Assembly (NCBI GenBank): GCA_025738555.1
Contig: JAOVFP010000002.1
Location: forward strand, 8,122,001-8,186,000
Origin: Cyathus striatus
Taxonomy: Eukaryota; Basidiomycota; Agaricomycetes; Agaricales; Nidulariaceae
Length of the DNA: 64,000 nt
Direction: 5' to 3'
Within the stretch, counting starts at the first letter, position 1. Each line of letters starts with the position of its first letter. A program made the position numbers and the translations under genes. Shown piece after piece: positions 61,001 through 64,000 of this stretch. The notes under the pieces were generated by a model. It saw nothing but the letters and a program-made list of their open reading frames with translations, was not told the DNA's origin and ran no database searches.

Positions 61001-62279
61001 CTTCCGTAGATTTCTTGGGTGCGTCCTTTTGTCCGTAAGATAGTTGTTGCGATATAGTAAGTTTCCGTATAAGTTCTTCGTCAGGTGGTTCGTCAGGTGG
61101 GACAGGTTCAGGTTCTTCGTCTCGTAGATAGTTGACGAGTAGTTCATAGGCGTCCGTTTCGAGGTATTCAATTGGTTCGTCATCATCTTCCGAATCTGGC
61201 ACTAGATCGGGTAGATCGATGTCTTCTTGGCGGTAGATGTCCTGTATGATGGCGGCAATTCGGGTAAAATCCATTTCCAGTGGGTTTTCAAATAAATCGT
61301 ATATGTTGGCAGGGGTTAGTGCGGGGTTTTCTCCATCATATTCGACGTAATCTCGGAAATTAAGTTTCTCCATTTCTTGAGTTAGTTCATTAACATCATT
61401 GTTATTGATGTTCATTTTTCCTAAACTGTTAGTAAGATCAGAGATGGGGCTTACTAAGGTGTCTTCTGAGTTTGTAGTATATCCTTCTGAATCGGAATTG
61501 GATTCTGTTTCCGTATCGGATTCTTCGAGTATATGGGGGGAATTTCTGGGTAGCGGGTTGAAATTGAAAGTTCTTTTCTCTGGTACTTCTTCGATAGTTG
61601 GCTTTTGGTTAAACACAAACCGTACTGTTGCTCCGATTGGTTTGTAAGGCAGATCATGCATGAGCATTCTATTTCCTGTGGTTTTTGCAAATCCGTTGCA
61701 AATCATTTTCCAATTTTGTCGTTTTCTTCTTTCGAGTTCTTCCATGTCGATAGTTTCTCCGTCTTGAATAAGTTCTACCACTTGGATGGTAAGGGCGTCG
61801 CTGATTATTTCATTTCGGTTGTTCATGGAGAATCTGATAGTATTCCTCCATTTGAGAAGTCCGGTTTTCCAATTGATGTCAGGGTTTGTATCTCTAAGCC
61901 AGGGATACCCTAGGATTATGTCTTCTATTCCAATATTGAGGACAAGGAAAGTTACTCGGAACTTCCTTCCTCCTATTTCGATTTCTTGTCGGGTGATGTC
62001 GGTAATCATTCCTTGTTTGTTGATGGATCCATCAACGTTTCGGGCTCTTCGGGGTTCTTTAAGTTTTTCGGTTTTTAGTCGCAGTTTCTGGACTAGGCGC
62101 CAGTTCATAAACATTCCTCCGGCACCGGAGTCAATGAGGGCTTCGATCGGTTCTTCATGTGTGTCAAGATGAGTCGTAATTCGAATAGTATTCCTTAGAA
62201 TGCTAGCTACTACAGGCTCATCTATGACAGCTCGTGAAATGTTGACGGGAGAGGTAGACGTCGACTCAGCTCTCCGCAT
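58052..62279 (-). pseudogene. Gypsy pol polyprotein: protease, RT, RNase H, integrase, chromodomain (three lesions)
   Basis: Starts with ATG at 62279, overlapping the gag stop. The protease motif ALIDSGAGG is at about residue 47. A TGA at 60926-60924 falls in the PPH.SYDHKIDF junction before RT, where Arg (CGA) is expected; the frame is the same on both sides. The RT carries YIDD (AIVYIDDVLLLG), RNase H the DASKYACGAVL segment. Integrase has the HHCC zinc site (GHPGPHN...CAICQQSK) and the DDE core (SCDWITDLP; ISDRDP). One base is missing near 58810 in the segment between STAYHP and DGQTERMNQ. A one-base shift near 58180 puts the final chromodomain (WKGYPSSADEWVNEDAL) out of frame. All domains are otherwise well preserved. 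Confidence 0.85.
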
Positions 62280-63253
62280 TAAAAACCCAATTCATTGGCG
62301 AGTTTGGCGACTTCATCTTGGTCTTCTTTTTCGAGGGATCGGTAGATATTTCCGATTTCTTCGTAGGCGGCTCTAACGGAGAGGTCGCGGCGATTTCCGG
62401 GGTTTCGATTGAATCTTCCTTTCTTGAGGGGGCAATTGCGAGAAACATGTCCAGGTTTCTTGCAATGGAAACACTTTCCTTCTTTCCTGAGTTGATCCAT
62501 TTCCTTAGGGGAGAGTGGTTTGTTGATGGCGTCTACTCGAGTATCCATTTGATTGGATACGGAAGGGTGGTAAGGGTCTACTGATGTTCCAGAGGAGGGT
62601 CGGGCTCCGAGGTATTGGGTGAATGGAGCGGGTTTCCTTCCGAAGTTGATCGGGGAGATCTTTCGGGCTTTGCCAGAGTCTTCTGTTTCTTTGAATCTGA
62701 GATAGTTGCGATCGAATTTGATAGCGGCTTCTTTATATTTGTCATAAGTGGATGGCACATCGGCCATGGTTTCCACTTTCTCCCGGAGGGGTCGGTTCAA
62801 CCCTTTCTTGTATTTGCGGATTTTCTCGGTTTCAGACTCAAGGCCTATCTTGGGCCAGAGAGTCTCGAATACCGCTGTATAATCCTCCGCGTTGCTATTT
62901 CCTTGAAAGAGTAGTTCAAGTTGTCTGTGTGCGATGTCGGCTGAGTCTCCTTCTTGAAAGGCTTTAGTCAGGTCTGCTTTGAAGGTTGCCCAAGTGGGGA
63001 AAAACCCATTTGGATGTTCGGTGTCGGTCTTTGTGTAAGTGTCAAAAGCGGTGCTTTTCCATGCTCCGGCTGATCCTCCGTTCATGTAGGAGAGGGCTAG
63101 GAGTACTTTCATCTTGTCTTCGGTAACTTTATTTCCTAAAATGTAAAGTTCGACTTCTTGGATCCAACTCTGGAATAGGGATCTATCTCCAGAGAAGTGG
63201 AACGGGGTCTTGAATTTGGCTTCCATCTTTCCGTTGGTTGCGGAGGTGGACAT
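62279..63253 (-). CDS. Gypsy Gag protein, 324 residues
   Basis: Structural protein that packages the element's RNA. It starts MSTSATNGKMEAKF. The retrotransposon Gag capsid domain runs to about residue 180 (FHFSGDRSLFQSWIQEV; AEDYTAVFETLW). One zinc knuckle CFHCKKPGHVSRNC (CX2CX4HX4C) lies at about residues 260-273, followed by a basic stretch. The stop TAA (62281-62279) overlaps the pol ATG as TAATG. The frame is intact. The leader between the 5' LTR and this ATG is about 450 bases. Confidence 0.9.
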   Translation of the reverse strand: MSTSATNGKMEAKFKTPFHFSGDRSLFQSWIQEVELYILGNKVTEDKMKVLLALSYMNGGSAGAWKSTAFDTYTKTDTEHPNGFFPTWATFKADLTKAFQEGDSADIAHRQLELLFQGNSNAEDYTAVFETLWPKIGLESETEKIRKYKKGLNRPLREKVETMADVPSTYDKYKEAAIKFDRNYLRFKETEDSGKARKISPINFGRKPAPFTQYLGARPSSGTSVDPYHPSVSNQMDTRVDAINKPLSPKEMDQLRKEGKCFHCKKPGHVSRNCPLKKGRFNRNPGNRRDLSVRAAYEEIGNIYRSLEKEDQDEVAKLANELGF

Positions 63254-63700
63254 GGTTCTATTTCTTCGGCGTATAAACGGCTGAACTCGTACGAGTTGAT
63301 TTGCTAAAGTTGGCGCACGTGGTGGTGCGAACGGGCTTCTGATATCTTCGGGTGATTCTTGCGATACGTCTAATGGATCGCTTCCTTCTAAATTGAATGG
63401 GGAAAATCCGGATACTGCGCTGGGTGGTTCTTCTGCAAAGGTTGGTGATTCGAAGATAGGCGATGTAGAGCCTACTGGGGTGTCTGGGGGTAAAGTGGCT
63501 GGGCTTGTCGGTAATTCTGTGACTAATTGTCCTGGGTACGCTTGTTCCTGCGTGGGGCTTTCTGGTGTGTCGTAATTCTGTAGTGGTCTAGGTTCTCTGT
63601 ATTCTTCTGAATACGATGAATCAGTTCCTGGGTCTGATTCGTTCTGTGACGTGTTGGTGGAGGTGGGGCGAATCGATTAAGTAATCGTCGCCAATTTGGT
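63254..63700 (-). other. Gypsy 5' leader between primer-binding site and gag
   Basis: Minus-strand leader of about 450 bases; no conserved coding frame on the sense strand was recognised. Confidence 0.5.
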
Positions 63701-63711
63701 AGCTTGATCTT
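63701..63711 (-). other. Primer-binding site, complementary to the element's own RNA 5' end
   Basis: On the minus strand AAGATCAAGCT begins one base after the end of the 5' LTR. It is the exact reverse complement of AGCTTGATCTT, which lies in the LTR at 56212-56202. That is 11 matching bases, the same number as in the Tf1 self-priming site. A plain tRNA-derived site starting TGG at the LTR edge is not present. Confidence 0.7.
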
Positions 63712-63712
63712 T

Positions 63713-64000
63713 TGTTACGATCCGAGCTGGTCTCGTGATGTCTTCTGGTCTTGTGATGTCTTCTGGTCTCGTGATCTAATAATCACGTGACTTGTCACTA
63801 CACTTGTAAGTCGTATGACGAAGTCGAAGTCTAAACAGTAATAACGTAGAGTTATTCACTAATGGACTTAGCGGCGATCTCACAGCAACGCTTGAGATGC
63901 GATCTAGAAAGTAGCGGTGTTCTGGGTCTGAGGTGGTCTCAAAGGAGGTAGAGAGGATTAGCCAGCTATATTGGATGATAGCTAAACTAAGATCAAGCTG
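63713..64000 (-). repeat. 5' LTR of the gypsy element (partial, window edge)
   Basis: 288 bases matching 55926-56213 with one difference (ggtctcgtg against ggtcccgtg). On the minus strand it contains U5 and R only; U3 is beyond the window. Confidence 0.9.

Larger units (their letters stand above)
55926..64000 (-). mobile_element. Ty3/gypsy chromodomain LTR retrotransposon (self-priming type), running off the window
   Basis: Read on the minus strand, the order is 5' LTR (63713 to beyond 64000), primer-binding site, gag, pol (protease, RT, RNase H, integrase, chromodomain), a third ORF, polypurine tract and 3' LTR (55926-56544). Over the 288 shared bases the two LTRs differ at one position, so insertion is recent. 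pol has one TGA and two frameshifts. The insertion point lies in the last exon of gene copy D. The left flank is tataa; the other target copy is outside the window. Confidence 0.9.

Overview
The window looks like nuclear DNA of a mushroom-forming basidiomycete (Agaricomycetes). Introns are short (about 45-75 bases, GT-AG). There is a degenerate GH16 membrane protein of the type these fungi carry in families, a cysteine-cluster KDZ transposase with its companion gene, an agaric-type DIRS-like reverse transcriptase remnant, and a chromodomain Ty3/gypsy element. I could not assign a species. No rRNA, tRNA or CRISPR array was seen. Much of the window is transposable elements and duplicated blocks; few genes look intact. 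Layout, left to right. 1-3.4 kb: a multi-exon GH16-fold single-pass membrane protein with altered catalytic residues. 3.4-7.7 kb: a non-coding element with long terminal inverted repeats, interrupted by a smaller element with a 7-base target duplication. 9.6-11.5 kb: 5'-truncated copy A of a multi-exon gene family. 12-15.4 kb: remains of a DIRS-like retroelement. 15.4-16.8 kb: a large fold-back element. 17-21.7 kb: duplicated flank, an F-box-like fragment, a palindromic MITE and a small membrane glycoprotein gene. 23-34 kb: duplicated blocks leading to gene copy B (27.4-30.0 kb), a solo LTR, and a second, frameshifted glycoprotein copy. 34-43 kb: blocks alpha-beta-gamma, gene copy C (37.7-40.4 kb), then alpha-beta again. 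43.0-51.1 kb: a KDZ transposon nested in a solo-LTR-like element, itself inside a duplicated block. 51-55.9 kb: the rest of that block and gene copy D. 55.9-64 kb: a Ty3/gypsy element on the minus strand that cuts copy D and runs out of the window inside its 5' LTR. The repeated gene family (A-D) keeps its introns and about 1 kb of conserved upstream sequence, so it spread by DNA-level segmental duplication and not by retrocopying. Each copy has at least one apparent lesion or an unresolved exon junction. Its N-terminus (a short Phe-Ile-Gly-Phe motif followed by a piece resembling a kinase N-lobe) is like a large family of kinase-like agaric proteins; that assignment is inference. The most informative system is the gypsy element. 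It has an 11-base primer-binding site that exactly complements the predicted 5' end of its own transcript, and a TATA box at the right distance from that end, the arrangement of Tf1-type self-priming elements. Its gag and pol join by an overlapping TAATG. Downstream of pol it carries an unusual third coding region with three zinc knuckles. The KDZ element has a 9-10 base target duplication and carries an intact five-exon companion gene beside a transposase broken by two TGA codons.
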